Assembly (NCBI GenBank): GCA_947629395.1
Contig: CANRDQ010000003.1
Span: forward strand, 3,230-67,229
Direction of reading: 5' to 3'
Length of the DNA: 64,000 nt
Source of the DNA: an uncultured Bacilli bacterium
GTDB lineage: Bacteria > Bacillota_I > Bacilli_A > RF39 > UBA660
Positions 34,485 to 45,036 of this stretch are shown here, one piece after another; positions within the stretch are counted from its first letter, which is position 1; each line of letters opens with the position of its first letter. Under the pieces are notes generated by a model, which was given only the letters and a program-made list of their open reading frames with translations, had not been told where the DNA came from and ran no database searches. The position numbers and the translations under genes were made by a program.

Positions 34485-35843
34485 ATGAATGACACTATTG
34501 CTGCAATTTCTACTAGTTTAGGAGTAGGTGCAATTTCCATCATTAGGGTAAGTGGTGAAGAAGCAATATCTACAGTAAATAAATTTTTTAGAGGTAAAGA
34601 TTTAACAAAAGTAGAAAGTCATACTATTAATTATGGATATATTGTTGATCGTGATGAAGTAATAGATGAAGTATTAGTATCTATAATGAAAGGTCCTAAA
34701 ACATTTACAAGGGAAGATGTAGTTGAAATCAATTGCCATGGTGGAATCATGTGTACCAATAAAATTTTAGAATTATTATTAACTACCAATATCCGTTTAG
34801 CCGAACCAGGTGAATTTACTAAAAGAGCTTTCTTAAATGGAAGAATTGATTTAGTGGAAAGTGAAGCTATAATGGATTTAATAGAAAGTAAGAGTGAAGA
34901 GGCACGACGTGTAGCGATTGATCAAATGTCAGGAAAAACTTCTAATTTGATAAAAAAATTTAGAGAAGAGTTAAAAGCAATCATTTCTAATATAGAAGTA
35001 AATATTGATTATCCAGAATATCAAGATATAGAAGAAATAACTAAAGATAAAATAAAAGAAGTTTTACCACAATTACAATCTAAATTAGATGAATTAGTAG
35101 AACAATCTCAAAATGTTAAATTAGTTAAAGATGGTATAAAAACAGTTATAGTTGGAAAACCAAACGTAGGTAAGAGTAGTATTCTAAATTTATTTTTAGA
35201 CCAAGATAAAGCTATTGTTACTGATATTCCTGGAACTACTAGAGATATAGTCGAAGGTGAAGTTTATTTAAATGGAATATTATTAAATATTATAGACACT
35301 GCAGGAATTAGACAGAGTAGTGATGCTGTTGAAAATATAGGAGTTCAAAAGAGTTTAGATTCTATCGAAGAAGCAGATTTAGTAATATTAGTGCTTGATT
35401 CTTCAAGAGATTTAGATACAGAAGACTATAAAATTATAGAAAAACTAAGAGATAAAAAATATATCACAGTCCTTAATAAAAACGATTTATCAAAAAGAAT
35501 AAACTTAGAAATAGAAACAGAACTAAAAAATGTAGTTTCAACTAATACTACAAGTCCTGAAGGAATAAAACAATTACGAGATAAAATAAAAGAACTATTT
35601 GATTTAGAAGAACTAAATAAAAAAGATTACAATTATTTAACCAATACCAGACAAGTAACTTTAGTAAAGAAAGCTTCAAATAGTTTAAAAGAAGCTAAGA
35701 ATGCTTTAGATAACGAATTACCTGTAGATATGATTGAAGTTAGTATAAGAGAAGCATTCGATTTGTTAGGTGAAGTAATAGGTGAAGTGTATGATGAAGA
35801 AATACTTGATCACTTATTTGAAAATTTCTGTGTAGGAAAATAG
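34485..35843 (+). CDS. mnmE: tRNA modification GTPase MnmE
   Basis: This 452-residue protein has an N-terminal tetrahydrofolate-binding domain (MNDTIAAISTSLGVGAISIIR), a G domain with P-loop GKPNVGKSSILN near 225 and TDIPGTTRD, DTAGIRQS, NKNDLS, and the C-terminal ILDHLFENFCVGK, with the C-x-G-K required for activity. With MnmG it makes the cmnm5 modification at U34. A TATAAT box lies about 30 bases upstream of the start. MnmG follows directly. Confidence 0.97.
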   Translation: MNDTIAAISTSLGVGAISIIRVSGEEAISTVNKFFRGKDLTKVESHTINYGYIVDRDEVIDEVLVSIMKGPKTFTREDVVEINCHGGIMCTNKILELLLTTNIRLAEPGEFTKRAFLNGRIDLVESEAIMDLIESKSEEARRVAIDQMSGKTSNLIKKFREELKAIISNIEVNIDYPEYQDIEEITKDKIKEVLPQLQSKLDELVEQSQNVKLVKDGIKTVIVGKPNVGKSSILNLFLDQDKAIVTDIPGTTRDIVEGEVYLNGILLNIIDTAGIRQSSDAVENIGVQKSLDSIEEADLVILVLDSSRDLDTEDYKIIEKLRDKKYITVLNKNDLSKRINLEIETELKNVVSTNTTSPEGIKQLRDKIKELFDLEELNKKDYNYLTNTRQVTLVKKASNSLKEAKNALDNELPVDMIEVSIREAFDLLGEVIGEVYDEEILDHLFENFCVGK

Positions 35844-35855
35844 GAAGTGAATAAA

Positions 35856-37724
35856 ATGAAATATGAAATAATAGTAGTAGGTGGAGGACATGCAGGTTGT
35901 GAAGCATCTTTAGCTGCAGCTCGTATTGGACACAAAACACTACTTATAACAGGAAATAAACACAATATAGCAGATATGCCTTGTAATCCATCAATAGGAG
36001 GACCTGCGAAAGGTATAGTCGTTAGAGAAATAGATGCTCTAGGTGGAGAAATGGGTAAAAATGCCGATAAAGGTTCAATTCAAATGAAAATGTTGAACAC
36101 CAAAAAAGGTCCTGCTGTAAGAGCATTACGTGCTCAGGCTGATAAAATAGTTTATCCAAGAGAAATGTTAAAAACTATGGAGCAGGAAGAAAATTTAACT
36201 ATTTTAGAAGGAATGGTTGAAGATTTAGTTGTCGAAAATAAACAAATAAAAGCTGTAGTTTTAGCAAACGGAGAGAAAATAGAAGCTCAAGCTGTCATAC
36301 TAACAACTGGAACTTATCTTAAAGGACAAGTTTTAGTAGGAAGTGAGAAGAAAAGTAGTGGACCACATGGAGAAAAACCAAGCTTATATTTAAGTGATAA
36401 ATTAAGAGAATTAGGTTTTACAATATTAAGACTAAAAACAGGAACACCTCCTAGACTTGAAAAGTCTTCAATTGACTATACTAAAACGCAAGTAGAAACA
36501 GGAGATTCAGAAGTACACAACTTTTCTTTCTATGAAAAGACAGATTATATTCCCGAAGAGCAAACTCCATGTCATTTAATCTATACTAACGAAGAAACTC
36601 ATAAAATTATTAGAGAACATTTAAACGAATCAAGTATGTATGGTGGTTATGTAGAAGGAGTAGGACCTAGATATTGTCCATCAATAGAAGATAAAGTTGT
36701 TCGTTTTGCTGATAAAGAACGTCATCAATTATTTTTAGAGCCTGAAAGTCTTTATTATGATGATATATATCTTCAAGGTTTTTCTACTAGTATGCCTCAC
36801 TATGTTCAAGAACAAATGGTACACAGTTTACCAGGTTTAGAAAATGTTAAAATTTTAAAATATGCTTATGCTATAGAATATGATGCTATTGACTCAAGAC
36901 AATTAAAAAGAAGCCTAGAAAGTAAAATAGTAGAAGGTCTATTCACCGCAGGTCAAATTAATGGTACTAGTGGTTATGAAGAAGCCGCAGGACAAGGTCT
37001 AATCGCCGGAATTAATGCAGCATTAAAAATAGAAGGTAAAGAGCCTCTAATCTTAAAAAGAAATGAATCATATATTGGAGTTTTAATTGATGATTTAGTA
37101 ACAAAAGGAGTAAAAGATCCATATCGACTTTTAACTTCTCGTGCCGAATATCGATTGTTACTTCGTCATGATAATGCTGATTTAAGACTTAGTGAATATG
37201 GACATCAAGTTGGATTATTAAAAGAAGATTATTATCAAAAGTTTTTACATAAAAAAGAAGATATTCATAACTTAATAGAATTTTTACAAACAAATAAAGT
37301 TACTCCAACCAAAGAAGTTAATGAACATCTAAAAAATATTAATTCAACAGAATTAAAAGATGGTATTACTTTATATAATTTATTAAAGAGACCAGAAGTA
37401 ACAATGGAAGATATTAAGAAATTTTATCCATTAGATTATTCAAAAGAAGTATTAGAACAAGTTGAAATAAATATTAAATATGAAGGATACATCAAAAAAT
37501 CCTTAAGAGAAGCTCAAAAAATGTTAGAATTAGAAAATAAAAAGATTCCAGAAGATATTGATTATGAAAAAATTCCTAATATAGCTAGTGAAGCTCGTCA
37601 AAAATTATCAGAAATTCGTCCTACATCCATTGGACAAGCCTCTAGAATAAGTGGAGTAAATCCTGCCGATATTTCTATTTTAATGGTTTATTTACGAAAG
37701 AAGAATCGTGATGACATGGAATAA
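35856..37724 (+). CDS. mnmG: tRNA uridine 5-carboxymethylaminomethyl modification enzyme MnmG (GidA)
   Basis: This 622-residue FAD enzyme opens [17 protein letters not shown], the Rossmann motif, and has [12 protein letters not shown] and the [13 protein letters not shown] motif. It pairs with MnmE. I chose the ATG at 35856, since AGGAAGTG (which contains the alternative GTG at 35847) is its ribosome binding site. It overlaps the start of rsmG by about 14 bases. Confidence 0.97.
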   Translation: MKYEIIVVGGGHAGCEASLAAARIGHKTLLITGNKHNIADMPCNPSIGGPAKGIVVREIDALGGEMGKNADKGSIQMKMLNTKKGPAVRALRAQADKIVYPREMLKTMEQEENLTILEGMVEDLVVENKQIKAVVLANGEKIEAQAVILTTGTYLKGQVLVGSEKKSSGPHGEKPSLYLSDKLRELGFTILRLKTGTPPRLEKSSIDYTKTQVETGDSEVHNFSFYEKTDYIPEEQTPCHLIYTNEETHKIIREHLNESSMYGGYVEGVGPRYCPSIEDKVVRFADKERHQLFLEPESLYYDDIYLQGFSTSMPHYVQEQMVHSLPGLENVKILKYAYAIEYDAIDSRQLKRSLESKIVEGLFTAGQINGTSGYEEAAGQGLIAGINAALKIEGKEPLILKRNESYIGVLIDDLVTKGVKDPYRLLTSRAEYRLLLRHDNADLRLSEYGHQVGLLKEDYYQKFLHKKEDIHNLIEFLQTNKVTPTKEVNEHLKNINSTELKDGITLYNLLKRPEVTMEDIKKFYPLDYSKEVLEQVEINIKYEGYIKKSLREAQKMLELENKKIPEDIDYEKIPNIASEARQKLSEIRPTSIGQASRISGVNPADISILMVYLRKKNRDDME

Positions 37725-38355
37725 TTTTTTAGAAGAAGTACACTTATTAGGTATTGATTTAACTAAAGAACAACAAGAAAAACTACTTAAGTTTTATCAA
37801 TTATTAATAGAATGGAATCAAAAAATAAATTTGACTAGAATCACAACTGCAGAAGAAGTCTATGAAAAACATTTTTATGATAGTTTAACCTTAATTAAAG
37901 TAGTCGATTTAAGAAACCAAGATACTTTACTTGATATAGGAACAGGAGCAGGTTTTCCAGGTATCGTTTTAAAAATATGTTTTCCAAACTTAAAAATAAC
38001 TTTATTAGATTCACTATTAAAAAGAGTTAATTATCTAAATGAAATAATAAAAGAATTAGACCTAAAAGATATAGAAGCTATCCATGCAAGAGCAGAAGAC
38101 TATCAAAAAACACAGAAAAAATACGATGTAGTTACTTCCCGTGCTGTAGCGAGATTACCTAAATTATTAGGTTATACATTACCTTTTGTAAAAGAAAATG
38201 GAATGTTTGTTGCTATGAAAGCCAGTGTCGAAGAAGAAATAAAAGAATCTATCAGTATTTTAAGCAATAAAAAGTTCTACATAGATAAAATTGAAACTTT
38301 TACTTTACCAAAAGAAAAAAGTCTACGTAATCTAGTAGTAATTAAAAAGAAATAA
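37711..38355 (+). CDS. rsmG: 16S rRNA G527 N7-methyltransferase RsmG
   Basis: This 214-residue SAM methyltransferase has motif [18 protein letters not shown] and [14 protein letters not shown]. Loss of it gives low-level streptomycin resistance in many bacteria. Its start overlaps the mnmG end, indicating coupling. A GTG three bases upstream is an alternative start. In Bacillus noc, parA and parB follow at this place; here they are on the other side of the origin and yabP-yabQ follow instead. Confidence 0.96.
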   Translation: MTWNNFLEEVHLLGIDLTKEQQEKLLKFYQLLIEWNQKINLTRITTAEEVYEKHFYDSLTLIKVVDLRNQDTLLDIGTGAGFPGIVLKICFPNLKITLLDSLLKRVNYLNEIIKELDLKDIEAIHARAEDYQKTQKKYDVVTSRAVARLPKLLGYTLPFVKENGMFVAMKASVEEEIKESISILSNKKFYIDKIETFTLPKEKSLRNLVVIKKK

Positions 38356-38402
38356 AAGTTCTAAAACAAATAGTCCATCATATAATCCATTAGGAGGAGC
38401 AA

Positions 38403-38693
38403 ATGGACAATAAAGAAACAATCACTAATTATAATCATGGTGTTAATTTAGTAGAACGAAAGAATCTAGTGATATCCGGTGTAAAGAAAATAGATAATTT
38501 TGATAAAGAACAATTCTTAATAGAAACAGTAATGGGATCTTTATTGATTAAAGGTGAAGAACTAGTATTAGTAAAACTAGATACTTTACAAGGTAATTTA
38601 GCCATCAAAGGAATGGTAAAAAGTTTATCCTATCTAGACGAAAGTCAAAAAAGAGATAAAGATAATAGTATATTTAATAGGTTATTTAAATAA
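38403..38693 (+). CDS. yabP: YabP, spore cortex-associated protein
   Basis: This 96-residue protein matches YabP: NYNHGVNLVERKNLVISGVKKI, FDKEQFLIETVMGSLLIKGEEL and LDTLQGNLAIKGMVKSLSYL are the two-repeat beta pattern of the family. In Bacillus it works with YabQ at the forespore membrane in cortex formation. AGGAGG precedes the ATG. The stop overlaps yabQ's ATG by one base (TAATG). Confidence 0.9.
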   Translation: MDNKETITNYNHGVNLVERKNLVISGVKKIDNFDKEQFLIETVMGSLLIKGEELVLVKLDTLQGNLAIKGMVKSLSYLDESQKRDKDNSIFNRLFK

Positions 38694-39016
38694 TGAATTT
38701 AAAAATCCAAATAATTTCATTACTAGTATCTTTAATATATGGTTACATCTTTTCTATTTTAGTAAACATAAATTACTATTTTCTTTTTTCTAAAAAAAAG
38801 AGCTTTAAAATATTAATGAATATAATATTCATCTTAGATTGTGGCTTATTATATTTTTTAATTATAAAAAAAATAAATAATGCTAATATTCATTATTATC
38901 TATATATAATGATAGGTATTGGATTTTCATTAGGATATATAAAAACAAAATTTCTACGAGAATATTTATTAAAAGTTTATTGCAAAATCTGTAAATACTT
39001 TAAAACACAAGAGTAA
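38693..39016 (+). CDS. yabQ: YabQ-like membrane protein, sporulation
   Basis: This 107-residue integral membrane protein directly follows yabP, as YabQ does in Bacillus, and shows the same layout: segments at about 7-28, 40-60, and 66-87, then a basic end. YabQ is required for cortex formation. It is shorter than Bacillus YabQ (about 211), so the call rests on position plus topology. A terminator overlaps its stop. Confidence 0.7.
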   Translation: MNLKIQIISLLVSLIYGYIFSILVNINYYFLFSKKKSFKILMNIIFILDCGLLYFLIIKKINNANIHYYLYIMIGIGFSLGYIKTKFLREYLLKVYCKICKYFKTQE

Positions 39017-39055
39017 CTTTAAGCATAACATATTTAAAGTTATTCTTTTCTTTTT
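39014..39055 (+). terminator. Terminator after yabQ
   Basis: TAACTTTAA (39014-39022) and TTAAAGTTA (39034-39042) form a perfect 9-bp stem with an 11-base loop, followed by T-rich sequence. The stop codon is in the stem. Confidence 0.85.
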
Positions 39056-39109
39056 CTTTTCAATATTATGTCTAAAAATGTCAATGACAAAAAAATACAA
39101 TAACTTTTC

Positions 39110-39137
39110 TTGAAGAAAAATAATAGAATGTTATAAT
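39110..39137 (+). promoter_or_regulatory. Promoter of divIC
   Basis: TTGAAG (39110-39115) and TATAAT (39132-39137) with 16 bases between. It lies about 27 bases before the divIC start. Confidence 0.65.
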
Positions 39138-39163
39138 GTATGTTAGAAAGGTAGGTAGACATT

Positions 39164-39457
39164 ATGGCCAAAAAGAAAAAGTTAAAAAAGTCTGGTAAAC
39201 GTCTTTTAGTATGTGGTTTAGGCTCAATTTTTGTTATAGTGTTTACCACATTTACTATTGGAAGATATTGGGTAGAAATAGCTGATAAATACCAAGAAAA
39301 AAAAGAATTAACAAAGCAATTAACAAAGTTAAAAGAAAAAGAAGAAGAACTTCAAGGTGATGCTGAAAGACTACAAAATTCTGACTATATAGCAAGATAT
39401 GCTAGAGAAAAATACAATTATTCTAAAGAAGGAGAGTTTATTTTACGAATTCCGTAG
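39164..39457 (+). CDS. divIC: DivIC/FtsB-type septum formation protein
   Basis: This 97-residue protein has a Lys-rich cytoplasmic start, one membrane segment at about 15-33, a coiled coil at about 40-70 (YQEKKELTKQLTKLKEKEEEL), and the short C-terminal segment YIARYAREKYNYSKEGEFILRIP, typical of DivIC. It forms the FtsL-DivIB-DivIC division complex. It sits between yabQ and tilS as in Bacillus. Confidence 0.85.
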   Translation: MAKKKKLKKSGKRLLVCGLGSIFVIVFTTFTIGRYWVEIADKYQEKKELTKQLTKLKEKEEELQGDAERLQNSDYIARYAREKYNYSKEGEFILRIP

Positions 39458-39473
39458 AATAAACTTTTTTATT
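39435..39473 (+). terminator. Terminator overlapping the divIC 3' end
   Basis: AGTTTATTTTACG (39435-39447) and CGTAGAATAAACT (39453-39465) pair over 13 bp with one wobble and a 5-base loop, followed by six T. It starts in the coding region of divIC. Confidence 0.88.
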
Positions 39474-39477
39474 TTTA

Positions 39478-39506
39478 TTGATATCTGAGACTAAATTAGA
39501 TACAAT
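39478..39506 (+). promoter_or_regulatory. Promoter of tilS-ftsH
   Basis: TTGATA (39478-39483) and TACAAT (39501-39506) with 17 bases between. Its -35 begins at the T of a TTG that would otherwise look like a start codon in frame with tilS. Confidence 0.75.
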
Positions 39507-39525
39507 GTTATTTGGAGATGAAGTT

Positions 39526-40839
39526 ATGAATAACAGACTAGAAGAATTTAACTTTCAAGAAAATGATACTGTTGTTTTAGGATGCTCTGCTGGACCTGAT
39601 TCTATGGCATTATTTAATATGTTATTAGAAGCTAGAGAAAAATATAAAATAAATTTAGTATGTGCTCATGTTAATCACAATAAAAGAAAGCAGAGTATTG
39701 AAGAACAAGCTTTTTTAGAAAAGTTTTGTCAACAACAAAAAGTTATGTTTGAAACTATGACCATCACAGAATATGGTGATGATAATTTTCATAATGAAGC
39801 CAGAAATATACGTTATCATTTTTTTGAAGATATAGTTTTAAAATATGATGCCAAATATTTAATGACAGCTCATCATGGAGATGATTTAATAGAAACAATT
39901 TTAATGCGAATTGCTAGAGGATCTAATCTTCAAGGTTACAGCGGATTCCAAGAAATTGTAGATATGGATAATTATCAAATAATAAGACCACTCATAAATG
40001 TTACAAAAGATGAAATTTTAGAATATGATAAAAAACATCATGTAACTTATTATATTGATGAATCTAATAAAGATGATAAATATACAAGAAATAGATATCG
40101 TAAATATGTGTTACCATTTTTAAAAGAAGAAAATCCTGATATTCATCTTAAATTCTTAAAATTTAGCCGTAATCTAAAAGAAGCTTCAAAATTTATTGAA
40201 CAACAAAGAGATAAAGCTATGAAAAGAACTGTTAAAGATGAAAAAATTAATATAGAAGAATTTTTAAAAACCGACGAATATTTACAAAAAGAAATATTAT
40301 ATTATTTAGTATCAGAGTATTATCAAGATGATTTACTACTAATTAGTGATCGTCATATAGAATTAATGTTAGAAATGATTCATAGAAAAAAAGCTAATAT
40401 TGAAATTAATTTACCAAATGATGTATGTGCAATTAAAAGTTATAACACTTTTTATCTTAAAAGAAATACAGAAGAGGTTAATCAATATGAAATACAATTT
40501 GATACCTATTCAAAGTTACCTAATGGTCATGTAATCGAAAGCGTTTTAGAAGTAGAAGGCAATAGTAATAACATTTGTAGATTAAATAGTGCCGAAGTAT
40601 CTTTACCATTAACAGTTAGAACCCGAAATGTTGGAGATAAGATTGCCGTAAAAGGTTTAAATGGTACTAAAAAGGTAAAAGATATTTTTATTGATAAGAA
40701 AATAGCCTTAAATCAAAGAGATATCTGGCCAATAGTTGCCGATGCCAAAGGTAATATAGTGTGGATTCCAGGATTAAAAAAATCTAAATTTGATAAGAAA
40801 AAAAGTGAAACATATGATATAATATTAGAATATCGATAA
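39526..40839 (+). CDS. tilS: tRNA(Ile)-lysidine synthase
   Basis: This 437-residue ATP pyrophosphatase adds lysidine to C34 of tRNA-Ile2, changing decoding from AUG to AUA. The PP-loop reads GCSAGPDSMAL (usual SGGxDS) and HVNHNKRKQS, TAHHGDDLIETILMRIARGS follow. The C-terminal domain has IRWRIPGLKKSKF-like sequence (WIPGLKKSKF). I chose ATG 39526 because GGAGATG precedes it and the longer frame starts inside a promoter. FtsH follows; hprT, which lies between them in Bacillus, is absent. Confidence 0.95.
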   Translation: MNNRLEEFNFQENDTVVLGCSAGPDSMALFNMLLEAREKYKINLVCAHVNHNKRKQSIEEQAFLEKFCQQQKVMFETMTITEYGDDNFHNEARNIRYHFFEDIVLKYDAKYLMTAHHGDDLIETILMRIARGSNLQGYSGFQEIVDMDNYQIIRPLINVTKDEILEYDKKHHVTYYIDESNKDDKYTRNRYRKYVLPFLKEENPDIHLKFLKFSRNLKEASKFIEQQRDKAMKRTVKDEKINIEEFLKTDEYLQKEILYYLVSEYYQDDLLLISDRHIELMLEMIHRKKANIEINLPNDVCAIKSYNTFYLKRNTEEVNQYEIQFDTYSKLPNGHVIESVLEVEGNSNNICRLNSAEVSLPLTVRTRNVGDKIAVKGLNGTKKVKDIFIDKKIALNQRDIWPIVADAKGNIVWIPGLKKSKFDKKKSETYDIILEYR

Positions 40840-40853
40840 GAAGGAGAAGAAAA

Positions 40854-42887
40854 ATGAATACAATGAATAAGAAAAATGTAAAAAAAGGACTACTTCCTTA
40901 TCTATTTTTAGCATTGATATTATTAGGAGTATTTTACTTTTTCAATGTTTTAAATCAAAAAGTAAATGTCTTAACCTATAATGAATTCATGAAACAATTA
41001 GATAAAGGTAATGTCGAGGAATTAGAATTAGTTCCAAGAGAAAGAGCAGTTACTTATGAAGTTACAGGAAAAATTAAAGGTTATAAAGAAAATGAAACTT
41101 ATTTTGCTAGATTACCACTTAGTGATGAAGTTATTAAGAAAATAACAGAAGCTAGTGAACATAATGATTTTGAATTCACAACAGAAGCAGATCCAGAATC
41201 AAGTTCATTACTATATGTTATCGTTAACATTTTACCATTTGTTATCTTAATTGGAGTTGCTTTCTTCTTCTTTTCACGTCAAATGGGTGCTAATAAGAGT
41301 TCCCTTGATTTTGGAAAGAGTAAAGCAAAACTAAATAGTGATAAAAATAAAGTTACATTTAAAGATGTAGCCGGCTTAAAAGAAGAAAAAGAAGAAGTAA
41401 AAGAATTAATTGATTTCTTAAAAAATCCAAAGAAATTCCAAAAATTAGGAGCTAGAATTCCTAAAGGAGTTTTATTAGTAGGTCCTCCAGGAACAGGTAA
41501 AACATTACTTGCTCGTGCTGTAGCAGGAGAAGCTAATGTACCATTCTATTTTATAAGTGGTTCTGATTTCGTAGAACTATTTGTCGGTGTTGGAGCTAGC
41601 CGTGTTAGAGATATGTTCCAACAAGCTAAAAGAAATGCACCATGTCTAATCTTTATTGATGAAATTGATGCTGTAGGACGTCAAAGAGGAACAGGACTTG
41701 GTGGAGGACACGATGAAAGAGAACAAACTTTAAACCAATTATTAACTGAAATGGATGGATTTGGTGAAAATGAAGGAATTATTATCATTGCTGCAACAAA
41801 CCGTCCTGATGTTTTAGACCCAGCTTTACTTCGTCCAGGAAGATTTGACCGTCAAGTAACAGTTAATCTACCAGATGTTAGAGGACGTGAAGAAATTTTA
41901 GCAGTTCACGCTAGAAATAAGACTTTAGCAAGTTCAGTTACACTTAAGAATTTAGCTAAAAGAACTCCAGGATTTAGTGGAGCCGATCTAGAAAACTTAT
42001 TAAATGAAGCTGCTTTACTTGCTGTTCGTAGAAATAAAAATAAAATTACTATGAGTGAAGTAGATGAAGCAACAGATAGAGTTTTAATGGGACCAGCTAA
42101 AACAAGTAAAAAATATAGTGAAAATGATCGTAAATTAGTTGCTTACCATGAAGCAGGACATGCCGTTATTGGTTTAAAACTACAAGGTGCTTGTGATGTT
42201 CAAAAAATTACAATCATTCCACGTGGACCAGCTGGTGGATATACAATGATGTTACCATCTGAAGAAAAAATAAATGCAACTAAAACAGATTTATTAGAAC
42301 AAATTACAGGATTACTTGGAGGTCGTGTAGCTGAAGAATTAACATTTAAAGAAATTACAACAGGAGCTCATAATGACTTTGAAAAAGCTACTAAAATTGC
42401 TCGTTCTATGGTTACAGAATATGGAATGAGTGATTTAGGACCATTACAATTTGAACAACAAGAAGGTAGTGTCTTCTTAGGAAGAGATTATAACAAACCA
42501 CAACATTTCTCAAATGAGGTTGCACATGAAATAGATACTGAAATGAGAAAAATAGTTAATGATTGTTATAAAAAAGCAACTACAATCTTAAAAGAAAATA
42601 GTGATTTATTAGAATTAATTGCTAACGTATTACTAGAATACGAAACTATCACAAAAGAACAAATTGATTATTTAGTAGAACATAAAGAAATGCCAAAAGA
42701 AGATGAAAATACAACACTTGAATCAATGTCTATTACTAACTTAAGAAAGAAAGCTAAAGAAGAAGGAATAGAATCAGCAGATAAGATGACTAAGGCAGAA
42801 TTACTAAAGAAATTAGATAGTTCATATAAACTTGATAGTGATGATGAAGAAGAAGTAGAAGAAGAAGATAAAGAATTGGATGAATAA
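40854..42887 (+). CDS. ftsH: ATP-dependent zinc metalloprotease FtsH, with a C-terminal extension
   Basis: This 677-residue membrane AAA protease has membrane segments at about 13-31 and 122-145, Walker A GPPGTGKT at 210-217, Walker [17 protein letters not shown], the second region of homology [19 protein letters not shown], and the zinc motif HEAGH at 432-436. It degrades membrane and regulatory proteins. After the normal end there is a 56-residue tail (622-677): a helix-extended-helix of about 30 residues like a Rho_N/SAP module ([21 protein letters not shown]), and an acidic end. A terminator overlaps the 3' end. Confidence 0.97.
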   Translation: MNTMNKKNVKKGLLPYLFLALILLGVFYFFNVLNQKVNVLTYNEFMKQLDKGNVEELELVPRERAVTYEVTGKIKGYKENETYFARLPLSDEVIKKITEASEHNDFEFTTEADPESSSLLYVIVNILPFVILIGVAFFFFSRQMGANKSSLDFGKSKAKLNSDKNKVTFKDVAGLKEEKEEVKELIDFLKNPKKFQKLGARIPKGVLLVGPPGTGKTLLARAVAGEANVPFYFISGSDFVELFVGVGASRVRDMFQQAKRNAPCLIFIDEIDAVGRQRGTGLGGGHDEREQTLNQLLTEMDGFGENEGIIIIAATNRPDVLDPALLRPGRFDRQVTVNLPDVRGREEILAVHARNKTLASSVTLKNLAKRTPGFSGADLENLLNEAALLAVRRNKNKITMSEVDEATDRVLMGPAKTSKKYSENDRKLVAYHEAGHAVIGLKLQGACDVQKITIIPRGPAGGYTMMLPSEEKINATKTDLLEQITGLLGGRVAEELTFKEITTGAHNDFEKATKIARSMVTEYGMSDLGPLQFEQQEGSVFLGRDYNKPQHFSNEVAHEIDTEMRKIVNDCYKKATTILKENSDLLELIANVLLEYETITKEQIDYLVEHKEMPKEDENTTLESMSITNLRKKAKEEGIESADKMTKAELLKKLDSSYKLDSDDEEEVEEEDKELDE

Positions 42888-42911
42888 AAATCATTCAATT
42901 CTTTTTATTTT
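42874..42911 (+). terminator. Terminator overlapping the ftsH 3' end
   Basis: AAGAATTGGATGA and TCATTCAATTCTT pair over 13 bp with one G-T wobble around the stop codon, followed by T-rich sequence. Confidence 0.85.
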
Positions 42912-42953
42912 GTAAGTTTTCTGTTATAATAGGCGTGTTAGGAGTGATTAGAT

Positions 42954-43376
42954 ATGAAAAAAGAATCAAAAAAAGTAGCAAAAATAAATAAAGAGGTAAA
43001 TGATTTTAAAGCATTTATTTCACGTGGTAACGTCGTTGACATGGCTGTCGGTGTTATCGTGGGTGGTGCTTTTGGAAAAATAGTTACTAGCTTAGTAAAT
43101 GATATTTTAATGCCACTTATTGGAACAATATTAGGAGGTTTAAACTTTACATCTTTAAGTATTAAAATAGTAGATGCTAATATAGCATATGGTAATTTTA
43201 TTCAATCAATTGTAGACTTTCTAATTATTTCATTTTGTATTTTCTTAATGGTAAAATTCTTTGAAAAAATGAAAAGACATGATGAAAAAGAAACAACAGA
43301 AGAAGCACCAAAAAAAGAAGAATATATTGTTTTACTAGAAGAAATTAGAGACTTATTAAAAGATAATAATAACTAG
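42954..43376 (+). CDS. mscL: Large-conductance mechanosensitive channel MscL
   Basis: This 140-residue channel opens on membrane stretch as an emergency valve. FKAFISRGNVVDMAVGVIVGGAFGKIVTSLVNDILMP is the pore helix, followed by NFIQSIVDFLIISFCIFLMVKF as the second helix, and a charged C-terminal bundle. Length is typical. A TATAAT box lies at 42925-42930 with a poor -35. Ribosome binding site AGGAGTGA. Confidence 0.96.
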   Translation: MKKESKKVAKINKEVNDFKAFISRGNVVDMAVGVIVGGAFGKIVTSLVNDILMPLIGTILGGLNFTSLSIKIVDANIAYGNFIQSIVDFLIISFCIFLMVKFFEKMKRHDEKETTEEAPKKEEYIVLLEEIRDLLKDNNN

Positions 43377-43391
43377 AAAGTTGGTGTTAGT

Positions 43392-44387
43392 ATGCAATGG
43401 AAAATTGGTGATGTAAATATTCAAAATCAAGTAGTACTTGCACCAATGGCTGGTATTTCTAATTCTGCTTTTAGAACTATTGTTAAAGATTTTGGTTGTG
43501 GCTTAATCTATGCTGAAATGGTAAGTGATAAAGCTATAACTTATCAGAATCAAAAAACAATAGATATGCTTTATATGACTGATTATGAACGTCCAATAGT
43601 TCAACAAATTTTTGGATCAGATGAAAAATCATTTGTCGAAGCAGCAAAGTATATATATGAACATATGCATCCAGATATAATTGATATAAATATGGGATGT
43701 CCAGTTCCTAAAGTAGCATTACGTGCTCAAGCTGGAGCTTCGCTTTTAAAAAATCCAACTAAAATAAAAAAAATTGTCGAAGTTGTAGTAAAAAGTGTAC
43801 CTATACCAATTACAGTAAAAATAAGAAGTGGCTGGGATCAAGAGCATATTAATGCCGTGGAAGTCGCAAAAATTTGTGAGGAAGCAGGAGCAAGTGCAAT
43901 ATGTGTTCATCCTAGAACTAGATCACAAGGATATAGTGGAAAAGCTGATTGGAATATTATCAAACAAGTCAAAGAAAGTGTACATATTCCTGTGATTGGT
44001 AATGGTGATATCAAAACAGCTGAGGATGCCAAAAGAATGTTGGAACAAACTAATTGTGATGCTGTAATGATTGCTAGAGGAGTATTAGGTAATCCATGGT
44101 TAGTAAGAGATATTATAGAATTACTTGATAATAAACCAAAATCTTCTCCACCAACAGCTCAAGATAAAGTAGATATGTGTTTAAAACATCTAAATTTATT
44201 AGCAGGCACCAAAAATGAGAAAATAGCACGACTAGAAATTAGAAATCATGTTGCCTGGTATTTAAAAGGAATTAAAAATTCTAATGAAATAAAAAACAAA
44301 ATATATAAATGTGAAAATATTCATGATATAATTTTAGTATTAAATGCTTATAAGGAGGAACTTCAAAATGAAGAAAAAAGAAGTTAG
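43392..44387 (+). CDS. dusB: tRNA-dihydrouridine synthase, DusB type
   Basis: This 331-residue flavin enzyme reduces uridines in tRNA D-loops. It has VVLAPMAGISNSAFR at the start, DINMGCPVPKVALRAQAGASLLKNP with the catalytic Cys, ICVHPRTRSQGYSGKADW, PVIGNGDI, and MIARGVLGNPWLVRDI. It overlaps the following gene by about 20 bases, so cotranslation is likely. In Bacillus dusB (yacF) precedes lysS with few genes between, as here. Confidence 0.94.
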   Translation: MQWKIGDVNIQNQVVLAPMAGISNSAFRTIVKDFGCGLIYAEMVSDKAITYQNQKTIDMLYMTDYERPIVQQIFGSDEKSFVEAAKYIYEHMHPDIIDINMGCPVPKVALRAQAGASLLKNPTKIKKIVEVVVKSVPIPITVKIRSGWDQEHINAVEVAKICEEAGASAICVHPRTRSQGYSGKADWNIIKQVKESVHIPVIGNGDIKTAEDAKRMLEQTNCDAVMIARGVLGNPWLVRDIIELLDNKPKSSPPTAQDKVDMCLKHLNLLAGTKNEKIARLEIRNHVAWYLKGIKNSNEIKNKIYKCENIHDIILVLNAYKEELQNEEKRS

Positions 44388-45036
44388 CAAAGTTATTACT
44401 GAAAAAAATTTAATTTCTAATAAAGCATATTTCTTTCAAAGATTAATTGCTTATATTTTAGATATGTTTATTGTTACTTTAATTGTATCATTATTATCAC
44501 AGCCTTTTATAGATTTAAAAACAATGAATAAATTACAAGAAGAAGAAAGTAAGGTTGTAGAAAAATATATGAAAGGTGATATTAAACCAGAAACTTATGT
44601 ATACCAATCAATGGATATTAATTATCAAATAGCTAGAAATAATGGAGCTTACTCATTAATTTCTATGGCAGTCATAATCTTATATTTTGTGGTATACCAA
44701 TTTTACAATAAAGGTCAAACAATAGGTAAGAAAATAATGAATATTCAAATAGTTAAAGATGATCGAACTAGTTTGTCTATAGATGATTTGATTTATCGTA
44801 GTTTAATTATCAATTCCTTAATATTTAATCTGTTAACCTTTGCCTTGATGACTTTCGCATCTCGTACCGCCTATTTTTATGGAGCAATAATATTAGAAGT
44901 TATTCAATATATTATTTTAATAGCTATATTCTTTATGGCAATCTTTAGAAAAGATGGTAGAGGACTTCATGATTTAGTTGCGAAAACTATTGTAGTAAAA
45001 AAAGAAATCTTAAAAGAAGAGGAGTGTAATGCATGA
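44368..45036 (+). CDS. RDD family membrane protein
   Basis: This 222-residue protein is in the RDD family: a short basic start, FQRLIAYILDMFIVTLIVSLLSQ as the first membrane helix with the R-x-x-A-x-x-x-D pattern, then membrane segments at about 105-122 and 156-210, and GKKIMNIQIV and GRGLHDLVAKTIVV in the loops. Function is unknown for most RDD proteins; some act in transport of small cations. Start chosen at 44368, where AAGGAGG lies in the end of dusB. It ends in an ATGA overlap with lysS. Confidence 0.85.
   Translation: MKKKEVSKVITEKNLISNKAYFFQRLIAYILDMFIVTLIVSLLSQPFIDLKTMNKLQEEESKVVEKYMKGDIKPETYVYQSMDINYQIARNNGAYSLISMAVIILYFVVYQFYNKGQTIGKKIMNIQIVKDDRTSLSIDDLIYRSLIINSLIFNLLTFALMTFASRTAYFYGAIILEVIQYIILIAIFFMAIFRKDGRGLHDLVAKTIVVKKEILKEEECNA

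Noticed and set aside
39478..39525. TTG start for tilS, 16 codons upstream
   Set aside because: The TTG is the -35 box of a good promoter, with TACAAT at 39501; ATG 39526 has its own ribosome binding site.
42668..42898. Minus-strand Ser-rich ORF at the end of ftsH
   Set aside because: A reverse reading of the acidic C-terminal tail of FtsH; no ribosome binding site or conserved pattern.
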